Shown here piece by piece: positions 1 through 5,331 of a stretch of DNA of 5,331 nt. This DNA is from Solirubrobacterales bacterium (GTDB lineage: Bacteria; Actinomycetota; Thermoleophilia; Solirubrobacterales; 70-9), in contig JASLJO010000113.1 in assembly GCA_030152505.1 (NCBI GenBank), positions 1 through 5,331 on the forward strand, in the 5' to 3' direction. The notes under the pieces were generated by a model. It worked only from the letters and a program-made list of their open reading frames with translations, did no database searches and was not told the DNA's origin. Both the position numbers and the translations under genes were made by a program. Every line of letters starts with the position of its first letter. Positions within the stretch are counted from its first letter, which is position 1.

Positions 1-300
1 CATCGTGTGGTTTCCAGCCCACTTGCTCCTCAGCGTCTCGAGCATAGCCTGCGAGCGATCGGTGACCGTGATTTGTGCGTTCTCGTTCAGGTGCTGATCT
101 AGACGACGAGTGAGCGTACCCGTACCGGCGGCGATCTCGAGCACCGCTGAAGCTGCGTCAACCTCTACCTGACCGGCCACGTAGTCGGCGACCCGGTCAA
201 AGCGTCCGGCGGCCACTGTCTCGTACACCAGGGCTGCCGACTGGTCGTAGGAAACGTCTCCGGAGACAGCTGAAGACGGATGCATAGACGGACGGAGCAT
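1..300 (-). CDS. Class I SAM-dependent methyltransferase, N-terminal part (runs off left edge)
   Basis: The minus-strand frame from the ATG at 300 is open to the window edge (100 codons) and the C-terminal half is missing. The translation has the N-terminal helix pattern of small-molecule or protein methyltransferases (SYDQSAALVYETVAAGRFDRVADYVA, about residues 17-42). The SAM-binding glycine motif I follows (VLEIAAGTGTLTRRL, residues 53-67). Next comes the second beta strand, ending in the acidic residue expected to contact the SAM ribose (ITVTDRS, D81). The substrate cannot be told, because the specificity-determining C-terminal region lies outside the window. The start is uncertain: ATG at 300 and ATG at 285 are both in frame and neither has a clear ribosome binding site. 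It is separated by about 300 bp from the upstream PRTase gene, so it is probably its own transcription unit. Confidence 0.82.
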   Translation of the reverse strand, partial: MLRPSMHPSSAVSGDVSYDQSAALVYETVAAGRFDRVADYVAGQVEVDAASAVLEIAAGTGTLTRRLDQHLNENAQITVTDRSQAMLETLRSKWAGNHTM

Positions 301-608
301 AGCGACCCGAGTGAAACGGTGACAGGCGCTGTGAAATGAGGATGTCGAGGCCGCGACGCACGCCGACCCAGATCCGGCCGATTGCCAGCGGCCACCGGCA
401 GTGCGCGGTACTGGGCGCGAACCAGTGCAGTGACCCCTCCTTGCGAGGCGCTCAGCTGGATTCTAGAAGAGCGGTTGGAATCGGCCTGGGTGCGGGGATT
501 CGTGGGCTGCGCCAGGAGGTGTGGTCCGGCTGAATACGCGGTGAAATGTGCGGATTTACGCCGTTTCGGGCACTCGTGGTGCCGAGTGCCCAACGCGCCA
601 ACGAGCGC
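301..608. other. 308-bp intergenic region, no gene recognised
   Basis: This gap lies between the stop of the PRTase gene and the start of the methyltransferase, both on the minus strand. Open frames cross it on both strands, but their translations are compositionally biased (rich in Arg, Ser, Pro) and show no family motif. No tRNA or rRNA signature was seen. The only clear structure is the hairpin at 568-591. The methyltransferase promoter should lie here, but I see no convincing -10/-35 pair near 300. Confidence 0.6.
568..591 (-). terminator. Hairpin, probable terminator of the dprA-like/PRTase operon
   Basis: GGGCACTCG (568-576) and CGAGTGCCC (583-591) are perfect reverse complements, forming a 9-bp GC-rich stem around a 6-nt loop. 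The hairpin begins 17 bases after the PRTase stop codon on the minus strand, which is where a terminator belongs. No U-tract follows it, so it would be the U-less type often described in high-GC Gram-positive bacteria. Placement and stem strength support the call; the lack of a U-tract lowers confidence. Confidence 0.5.
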
Positions 609-1358
609 TCAGCCAGAGTGAACGGCACAGGTGGTCCAATCGAAGCTCTCCGGGAGCGCATCGAGGATGTCGCCGCAGCTCTCCCCGCTGCTCTGGACCG
701 GCTCGTAGTCACGGCGAACGTGGCGACCGATCACGACCAGAGCAACCTTCCGCGCTCCAGCCCCGGTCAGCGCATGTGCGGCGGACTGCGCATGGCCGCC
801 ACTGGTCCACGTGTCGTCGAGCAACAGCACGGACTTGCCGGACAGGTCAGCGATCGCTCTGTAGCGATTGGAGTCGAACTCGCGCCCCTCCACCTCGCCG
901 GTCGGCGCGAGCGTCCGCTGTAGGCGCTCCTTGATCGGCTCGATCCAGCCGGTCAGCGCTGCAAAGGCGGAACGCTTGTCCCGCTCGGGCTTGCTCGACG
1001 GAACGATCGTGACGAGATCGAAGCCTTCCGCGCCGGCTGCGCGGGCAACGCACGACTCGTGGTCTCGCAGGAAACGCCAGAGGATCGCCGCGAGGCGAAC
1101 CGCGTCGTGGCGCCGGATGCCCGCGTTGCGGCTGTCCTTGTAGTTGCGAAGCGCCAAATGCATCTGCCCGAGGTGCTCGCTGTAGGTGATGGGCACCACC
1201 GCATCGAGGCAATCAGGCTGACGGTCGCAGCTGCGGCAGGTTTCGAAGTCCGGATTTATGAACGTCCAGCAGACCCGGCAGATGCCAGGACCCGCCGGCA
1301 CCATGTTCCGCATCGCCCGCTCGTAGGCCTGGCTGGCCTCATCGACCCCGAGGGCCAT
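609..1358 (-). CDS. ComF-like zinc-ribbon phosphoribosyltransferase (PRTase)
   Basis: A 249-residue protein. Residues 27-50 form a Cys-rich ribbon (C27-x2-C30, C41-x2-C44, plus C50) like that at the N-terminus of ComF-family proteins. A type I PRTase fold follows. Its PRPP-binding motif is VLLLDDTWTSGG (about 177-188), with the two consecutive aspartates that bind the ribose hydroxyls of PRPP. The central segment VTIVPSSKPERDKR (116-129) corresponds to the loop region of the family. An unusual C-terminal tail has C228 and then WTTC-x2-H (C244, H247), which could form a second metal site. ComF in competent bacteria is needed for DNA uptake, but its chemical reaction is poorly known and the substrate here is unknown. 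The start lies 7 bp after the dprA-like stop, so the two genes are surely co-transcribed and probably translationally coupled. No good Shine-Dalgarno precedes the ATG at 1358; the in-frame ATG at codon 16 is an alternative and would keep all motifs. Confidence 0.85.
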   Translation of the reverse strand: MALGVDEASQAYERAMRNMVPAGPGICRVCWTFINPDFETCRSCDRQPDCLDAVVPITYSEHLGQMHLALRNYKDSRNAGIRRHDAVRLAAILWRFLRDHESCVARAAGAEGFDLVTIVPSSKPERDKRSAFAALTGWIEPIKERLQRTLAPTGEVEGREFDSNRYRAIADLSGKSVLLLDDTWTSGGHAQSAAHALTGAGARKVALVVIGRHVRRDYEPVQSSGESCGDILDALPESFDWTTCAVHSG

Positions 1359-1365
1359 GGCGGCG

Positions 1366-2271
1366 TTAAGCGATCAGCGCGAGGTCGTCCGAGTAGAGCC
1401 GCTCGAGGTGCCCCACGATCTCCTCGCCGCTGTCGACCACGTAGGTGCTGGGACGCTGCTCTGCGTAAGTCTGCGCCCATTGGTGACGCAGCAGCGAGCG
1501 CAAGAGAAAGACCGGCCTGCCCTGCTCGATCGCCAAGCGAGCCTGCATGCGCGCTCCGCTTTTGTTGCCAGCCTCGACGACGACGCTGGCGCGAGCGAAG
1601 CCGGACATCACCGCGTTTCGCTGGGGGAACGTCCAGCGACGCGGCTCTTGGCCAGGCCAGAACTGAGAGATAACGGCACTCTCACGGCCCAGCCGGTCCT
1701 GCAGCTCGGCGTTCTGTTTCGGGAAGTGGTGCCGTAGCCCAGTGCCGATGACCGCCACCGTGCGCCCCTCGGCGTCGAGCGTCGCCCGGTGGGCCGCGCT
1801 GTCGATGCCAGCGGCGAGTCCGCTGACGACGACGAAGTCGTGGGCGACCAGATCGCGAGCAATCTCCGCAGCCTTCTCAAGGCCCTCCGGCGACGCTTTG
1901 CGGCTGCCCACCACCGCCACGGAGCGCTCGTCAGCGGGACTCAGCTCGCCTCGCACGAAGAGAGCTGGCGGTCGGTCGTGGACCATTCGCAAATTCGTCG
2001 GATAGGCGGCGTCGAGGACCGTTATCAACCGGATCCCCTCTTGCTCGTAGGAGATCACCCGCTCCTCAAGCTGATCCAGCGTGACCTCTACGCTTTCCAC
2101 GGCGAAGAGACGCGGATCCCCGGCCTCCTCCAGCTGCTCCAAGAGGGCGAGAGCGCTTCCGGCCTCCTCGATCGAGCCGGCCAGCCGGTTCCACTCGACC
2201 CTGCGCCGAGCCATGAGAGCGAGAACAGCCGCTCGCTCTCTGGTGCTAACGAGCGTTTCGTTATCGAACAT
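1366..2271 (-). CDS. dprA: DprA/Smf-like DNA-processing protein without C-terminal winged helix
   Basis: This is the Rossmann (SLOG-type) fold of DprA, which in competence binds single-stranded DNA and loads RecA. Residues below are counted from the upstream GTG at 2295. A helical N-terminal region (about 18-60) is followed by AVVGSRKAS (127-135), VVSGLAAGIDSAAHR (156-170), TVAVIGTGL (179-187), FPQRNAVMSGFA (223-234), and VVVEAGNKSGA (238-248) with the A-x2-A-x2-G-RPVF element after it. These follow the family order. Departures are SQFWPG where DprA usually has SE-x-P-x-G, and MQARLA in place of the usual TA-x2-A. The protein ends about 40 residues after the Rossmann core, so the winged helix of canonical DprA is absent. 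I prefer the ATG at 2271 (301 residues) because the GTG at 2295 lies inside the predicted promoter. It is first in an operon with the PRTase. The symbol reflects family membership; the role may differ from competence DprA. Confidence 0.88.
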   Translation of the reverse strand: MFDNETLVSTRERAAVLALMARRRVEWNRLAGSIEEAGSALALLEQLEEAGDPRLFAVESVEVTLDQLEERVISYEQEGIRLITVLDAAYPTNLRMVHDRPPALFVRGELSPADERSVAVVGSRKASPEGLEKAAEIARDLVAHDFVVVSGLAAGIDSAAHRATLDAEGRTVAVIGTGLRHHFPKQNAELQDRLGRESAVISQFWPGQEPRRWTFPQRNAVMSGFARASVVVEAGNKSGARMQARLAIEQGRPVFLLRSLLRHQWAQTYAEQRPSTYVVDSGEEIVGHLERLYSDDLALIA

Positions 2272-2278
2272 ATGTTCG
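2265..2278. promoter_or_regulatory. LexA/SOS box overlapping the dprA-like start codon
   Basis: CGAACATATGTTCG is a perfect 14-bp palindrome. It matches the Gram-positive LexA box CGAACRNRYGTTCG at every position. Extended by one base on each side, it matches the mycobacterial TCGAAC-N4-GTTCGA form except for one outer base. It covers the ATG at 2271 and the predicted +1 of the dprA-like operon, an ideal place for repression. SOS induction of dprA-like and PRTase genes is therefore predicted. The divergent gene starts about 225 bp away and is less likely to be controlled by it. Confidence 0.82.
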
Positions 2279-2279
2279 G

Positions 2280-2302
2280 ATTCTAGCCTGGGCACAGGAC
2301 AA
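2280..2302 (-). promoter_or_regulatory. Promoter of the dprA-like operon, damage-type (RecA-NDp/PafBC-like) architecture
   Basis: On the minus strand, TTGTC occupies 2302-2298 and TAGAAT occupies 2285-2280. The first T of TTGTC is exactly 17 nt upstream of the -10, which is the spacing of the actinobacterial LexA-independent damage promoter tTGTCRgtg-N8-TAnnnT. The TTGTC core and the TANNNT match; the following RGTG positions do not (CTGT here). A conventional -35 at 17 bp spacing (CTACGG, 2308-2303) is poor. The -10 lies 8 nt before the ATG at 2271, suggesting a leaderless transcript. The -10 is good evidence; activator control is inferred. Confidence 0.6.
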
Positions 2303-2404
2303 CCGTAGCGGCCTCGATATTCGCGCCCGGCGCGGACGACCCGCCAACCAGCGGCCCCCCGTCGCCTTTCCGCTAAGAGATCGCTCGCGACTTGACTGGA
2401 TAGG

Positions 2405-2420
2405 CACGGTAGCTGCCGTG
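2405..2420. repeat. Imperfect 16-bp inverted repeat in the divergent intergenic region
   Basis: CACGGTAGCTGCCGTG reads the same on the other strand except for one mismatched pair (a T/G pair between the arms). It lies about 85-100 bp upstream of the PHP-SMC start and 8 bp after a TTGACT that resembles a -35. It could be an operator for the plus-strand gene or a chance palindrome. No family is assigned. Confidence 0.3.
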
Positions 2421-2490
2421 TACCTCAAGCAAACCAGCCGGATATCGGAAAATGCGCGAAGGCCGACTCGTCCAGCGCTCAGCGCGTGTA

Positions 2491-2503
2491 CATATTGTGC
2501 GCA
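2491..2503 (+). promoter_or_regulatory. Candidate -10 for a leaderless start of the PHP-SMC gene
   Basis: CATATT (2491-2496) matches four of six bases of TATAAT and sits exactly 6 nt before the ATG at 2503, the distance expected for a leaderless mRNA. No -35 is evident and no Shine-Dalgarno precedes this ATG, nor the alternative starts at 2497 (GTG) and 2452 (ATG). Weak, but it is the best start signal visible. Confidence 0.3.
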
Positions 2504-2997
2504 TGGACCCAGGGCAGGAGGATGACGAGCCGAAGCAACCATTCGCGGGCTTCGACCACCTATCGGCAGGGGCGCGGTTCTTCCGCGCCGACCTGCACAT
2601 GCACAGCTTTGGAGTCTCGCCAGATGTAACGGATCCGGAGATGAACGTGGCGGGCATCGTGAAGGGAGCGCGGGAACGCAGTCTCGATCTGATCGCAATC
2701 ACCGACCACAGCGCAATCGACTCGGTCGAGCCGCTGCTAGAGCTGGCCCCCAGGGAGGGCCTGATCGCCTTCCCTGGCGTGGAGTTGACGAGCGCCGAGG
2801 GGCACGTCCTCGTGTACTTCCCACCCGAGGACTTGGACGACTTCCGGCGCTGGTTCGCCGGGCTGGAATTCATCGAGGGCCCATCAACGGCCGACCGGCA
2901 TATCCTTACCCCGATCCACACGCTCCTCGCGGAGGTGAAAGCCGCCGGCGGACTTGCAGTTCCCGCTCACATCGGACGTGCCAACACCTGCTTTTGA
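2503..2997 (+). CDS. PHP-SMC fusion, fragment 1: most of the PHP domain
   Basis: As read, translation stops at TGA 2995-2997 after 164 residues. The fragment contains ADLHMHS, AITDHS, PGVELTSAEGHVL and AVPAHIG, which are four of the PHP metal-ligand motifs. It lacks the last motif (SDAH), which lies in the next frame, so it could not form a complete metal centre alone. An in-frame extension to ATG 2452 (MREGRLVQRS...) is possible but adds an Arg-rich stretch that looks unlike the family's N-terminus. Confidence 0.8.
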   Translation: MDPGQEDDEPKQPFAGFDHLSAGARFFRADLHMHSFGVSPDVTDPEMNVAGIVKGARERSLDLIAITDHSAIDSVEPLLELAPREGLIAFPGVELTSAEGHVLVYFPPEDLDDFRRWFAGLEFIEGPSTADRHILTPIHTLLAEVKAAGGLAVPAHIGRANTCF

Positions 2998-3967
2998 GAA
3001 AAAGGTAAGCGCCCAGTCGAGGCAGGCGATCATCACTGGCCCGGCCCTGGCTGCCGTGGAGATCGACAAGCCCGAGGAGATGGATCTCTACTCAGCGCAA
3101 GACCAGGGCGACGGCTCGGAGCAACGACGTGCGTTGCTCGAGAAACGAGCGGAGATGCTGGGAGAGGGAAGCATGGGCGGTCCAGCGAAGCTGCTCTTCT
3201 CGGATGCGCACTCCCCGGCCCAGATCGGCCGCGACCGAGAAGGGCAAGACAGGGTGACCCGGATCAAGATGTCGGAGCCGAGCTTCGCCGCCTTCAGGAC
3301 CGCGCTCGCCGACCCTGACGCGCGGATCAAGCTGGAGGCCGAGGTAGCGGGCAGCTACCCCCGCATCCTGGGTGCGCGTTTCATCGGAGGCTTCCTCGAC
3401 AGCCGTGAGATCGCCTTCAGCCCGAACTTGACGTGCCTGATCGGTGGCCGGGGAGCGGGGAAGTCAACCGCACTTGAGAGCGTACGAGCAGCTTGTCTTT
3501 CCACGTCCAGTGAGATTGACGGGGAGCCAAACTGTCCCGAAACGGTGCAGCTCGTATACCGCGACGAGTACGGCTCGACTCACTACCTCAAGCGTGACAG
3601 CGAGAAGACGACCTATGAGCTGAGCGAGGCGGGCGCAACGGAAACCCACGTGGCGATCGAGGGCTACGGACAGGACCGTGTCGCATCGATCATCCGTGGC
3701 TATCCGGGTGAACCGCGACCGCTGCTGGCCTTTTTGGATCAGTTCGTCGACCTTCAGGACGTGACGGACGAGCTAGCAGACCTTGCCGAGCGCCTCGGGG
3801 CAAGCGCTGCGGCAATCGCCCCCTTGGCCACAGCGCCGAAACGCAAAGCGGAGGCCGAAAAGAAGCTGGCCGAGACCCGAGTCAAGCTGAAGGCACTGGG
3901 GGAGTCGAATCTGAAAACCGCCCTGCAGTGGCGCCAGAAGCTGCAACGCGAGCGGCGACTGCGGGGG
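2996..3967 (+). CDS. PHP-SMC fusion, fragment 2: end of PHP domain and N-terminal ATPase head
   Basis: This is residues 165-488 of the restored protein, with no start codon of its own. It resumes directly at FEKKVSAQSRQAII. It carries the final PHP motif LLFSDAHS, the linker RIKMSEPSFAAFRTALADPDARIKLE typical of this architecture, and the Walker A at 3443-3469. It ends in the first coiled-coil arm (QKLQRERRLRG). As read, the frame continues to TGA 4298-4300, but after 3967 it becomes an Arg/Gly-rich out-of-frame stretch with no resemblance to a helical arm. Confidence 0.8.
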
Positions 3968-3968
3968 G

Positions 3969-5246
3969 GAGCTGGAAGAGCGTCTGGCTCAGATCGGCGA
4001 CGGGATCGAATCGGTCGACGTCTCACTGAAACCACAGGACACGGCAGCCGCGGCAGAGGTCGACCTGGCGACGACGCCAAGTGCCGCCCTTCTCAACGGC
4101 GAGAACGAGGACTCCGGATTGATCGCCGAGCTCGTGGAGCTTGCCACGGCGTTGGAAAACGCCAAGAAGGAAATGTCGGCCAAGCTGGCAGCAGCTCGCC
4201 CCCAGCTTGCCACCCGTTTCGAGACCTGGAAGGCGCGAGACCAACGGATCGAGGCGAAGGTGCAGGAGATACTCGACGAGCTGCGCAAGCAGGGAATTGA
4301 GCCCGACCTGGGAACGATGAACAGACTGACCGCAGCCGAGAGTAAGCAGCTAACAGCGATTCGCGAAGCCGACAGCCAGGTTGCCGAACTGAAGGAGAAG
4401 CAGGCAGAGCGGCGGGAGCTCTTGGACGCCTACCGCGCCGCCCAGTCACACCGCTACCAATTGCGCAGAGAGGCGATGCGAGAGCTGACTCGGAAGCTGA
4501 ACGACGCATTCGAGGACTTCAAGGTAAAGCTCGGCTTCACGGAGGGTGCCCTGAGCGAGACGTACTTCGAACGGATTCGGGACAGGATCGGCAACCGCTT
4601 CTTCCAGAACTTGCGACTGACCGAGTTCTGCCGCGCGATCGACCCAATCGAGCTAGCCGCCACGATCAGGAAAAACGACAACGCCCGGCTGCTGGCCGTG
4701 AAGGACTCCGAACAAAAGCCCTTTTTCACGAGCCTCGAGGAAGCAGCGGAATTCCTGGCGGCAGTCGGGCAGCCAGAGGCAGCGGCACTCGAGCAGGTGA
4801 CCCGGGATGACCTGCCGGAGATCACTCTGACGACCTTCGGTGAGAGCACACAGACGGTCCGCTTCGAAAACCTCTCCTTCGGGCAGAAGGCCTCGATTCT
4901 GCTCGGCGCGCTGCTCTTCTCGTCCGAGCAGACGCCGCTGATCATCGACCAGCCCGAGGATCACCTCGACAGCCAGTTCATCGCACGCACGGTGGTGGCT
5001 GTACTACGACGCGTAAAGGAGACCCGACAGGTAATCATCGCGACCCACAACGCCAATATCGCAGTGCTCGGCGATGCAGAGCAGATCGTGCCGATGCAGG
5101 GTTACGGAGGCGTCGGCCACATCAAGGATGTCGGCGCGGTCGACGCACATGAGACTCGGAAGCGCGCCTGCGAGATCCTTGAGGGCGGCGAGGCCGCTTA
5201 TCGCCGTCGTGGCGAGATGTACGGGTACGAGGTGGCGCCGCAGTAG
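3969..5246 (+). CDS. PHP-SMC fusion, fragment 3: coiled coil and C-terminal ATPase head
   Basis: This is residues 489-913 of the restored protein, entered in frame at ELEERLAQIGDGIESVDV. The helical arm runs through LVELATALENAKKEMSAKL and LDELRKQ to about 4510. The ABC signature LSFGQKA begins at 4872, Walker B with IDQPEDHLD at 4938-4970, and the ATHN H-loop near 5043. The head then ends with MYGYEVAPQ and TAG 5244-5246. The first ATG in this frame is at 4119, too late to include the start of the arm, and it has no visible ribosome binding site, so independent translation seems unlikely. Confidence 0.82.
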   Translation, partial: ELEERLAQIGDGIESVDVSLKPQDTAAAAEVDLATTPSAALLNGENEDSGLIAELVELATALENAKKEMSAKLAAARPQLATRFETWKARDQRIEAKVQEILDELRKQGIEPDLGTMNRLTAAESKQLTAIREADSQVAELKEKQAERRELLDAYRAAQSHRYQLRREAMRELTRKLNDAFEDFKVKLGFTEGALSETYFERIRDRIGNRFFQNLRLTEFCRAIDPIELAATIRKNDNARLLAVKDSEQKPFFTSLEEAAEFLAAVGQPEAAALEQVTRDDLPEITLTTFGESTQTVRFENLSFGQKASILLGALLFSSEQTPLIIDQPEDHLDSQFIARTVVAVLRRVKETRQVIIATHNANIAVLGDAEQIVPMQGYGGVGHIKDVGAVDAHETRKRACEILEGGEAAYRRRGEMYGYEVAPQ

Positions 5247-5331
5247 GGCAGTAGGGGTGCTCCAAACCTGCATGTGCAGCAAGCGAGAAAAGGCCAACCG
5301 AAGCACACAAGCGCCTGAGTCTGACGATCTC
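5247..5331. other. Right-edge intergenic sequence, nothing recognised
   Basis: These 85 bases follow the PHP-SMC stop codon. I see no start of another gene and no strong terminator. The short CTGCA/TGCAG inverted repeat (5268-5279) has only a 2-nt gap and no T-tract after it. Confidence 0.5.

Larger units (their letters stand above)
2503..5246 (+). pseudogene. PHP domain-SMC/Rad50-like ATPase fusion (TrlF-like), split by two +1 frameshifts
   Basis: Removing one T from 2992-2995 and one G from 3963-3969 gives one continuous protein of 913 residues. The N-terminal PHP domain keeps its metal ligands: H32-x-H34, D68-H69, E94, H101, H156 and D234-x-H236. An ABC ATPase head follows with Walker A GGRGAGKST (314-322). 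A long helical, coiled-coil middle follows (about 395-640). The C-terminal head has an LSFGQ signature (790-794), Walker B LIIDQPEDHLD (812-822) and H-loop ATHN (H848). PHP domains are metal-dependent phosphoesterases or nucleases; joined to an SMC-type ATPase they suggest ATP-controlled cleavage of nucleic acid. This domain order is that of proteins annotated as TrlF-family AAA-like ATPases, as I recall the name. All motifs are intact, so the breaks are either sequencing homopolymer errors or very recent mutations. Start choice (2503, 2497 or 2452) is open; 2452 would add 17 residues without a recognised motif. Confidence 0.85.

Noticed and set aside
165..593. 142-residue minus-strand open frame
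   Set aside because: It overlaps the methyltransferase frame, which carries clear SAM motifs, and its own translation is low-complexity with no motif.
336..621. Overlapping plus-strand small open frames in the gap between the methyltransferase and PRTase genes
   Set aside because: They have biased Arg/Ser/Pro composition, no ribosome binding site and no family motif. Open frames of this size are expected by chance at this GC content.
1059..2286. Several plus-strand open frames of 126-204 residues opposite the dprA-like and PRTase genes
   Set aside because: They are antisense shadows of two genes with strong conserved motifs; none shows a motif of its own.
2392..2397. TTGACT as a -35 element for the PHP-SMC gene
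   Set aside because: No acceptable -10 lies 16-19 bp downstream, so the match is not supported as a promoter.
2373..2921. 182-residue minus-strand open frame opposite the PHP domain
   Set aside because: It is antisense to well-conserved PHP motifs and Ser/Arg-rich with no recognisable fold.
3970..4300. Continuation of the fragment 2 frame after the G7 run
   Set aside because: The translation turns abruptly into Arg/Gly-rich sequence, while the neighbouring frame encodes a good helical arm, so this is out-of-frame reading.
5268..5279. CTGCATGTGCAG as a terminator for the PHP-SMC gene
   Set aside because: The stem is 5 bp with a 2-nt gap and no T-tract; too weak to call.
1..5331. tRNA, rRNA, CRISPR array, insertion sequence or attachment site
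   Set aside because: I found no regularly spaced repeats, no transposase-like protein, no terminal inverted repeats and no tRNA-like T-arm.

Overview
The window is 5.3 kb of high-GC bacterial DNA with strongly GC-biased codon third positions. Two features point to a high-GC Gram-positive (actinobacterial-type) host. One is a perfect Gram-positive LexA/SOS box (CGAAC-N4-GTTCG). The other is a -10 element of the TANNNT type placed for leaderless transcription. The species cannot be named from the sequence alone.

Layout. Positions 300 to 1 (minus strand) hold the first 100 codons of a class I SAM-dependent methyltransferase that runs off the left edge. Positions 301-608 contain no credible gene, but a 9-bp GC-rich hairpin sits just after the next minus-strand operon and probably ends it. 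Positions 2271 (or 2295) to 609 are a two-gene minus-strand operon: a DprA/Smf-like Rossmann protein without the usual C-terminal winged helix, then, 7 bp later, a zinc-ribbon ComF-like phosphoribosyltransferase. The divergent gap 2296-2502 separates it from a plus-strand gene. Positions 2503-5246 encode a fusion of a PHP metallo-phosphoesterase and an SMC/Rad50-like coiled-coil ABC ATPase (TrlF-like, about 913 residues when restored). That gene is split into three frames by two +1 shifts, each at a homopolymer (TTTT at 2992-2995 and G7 at 3963-3969). The last 85 bases hold no recognisable gene.

How it may work together. The dprA-like promoter carries two DNA-damage signatures: a TTGTC-N12-TAGAAT arrangement with the spacing of the actinobacterial LexA-independent (RecA-NDp/PafBC) promoters, and a perfect SOS box over the predicted transcription and translation start. 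A damage-inducible DprA-like + PRTase pair, divergent from a PHP-SMC nuclease/ATPase, looks like a small DNA-conflict or defence island rather than an ordinary competence locus. This role is inferred from families and context. The split PHP-SMC gene is either broken by sequencing or assembly errors, recently inactivated, or (less likely) recoded.
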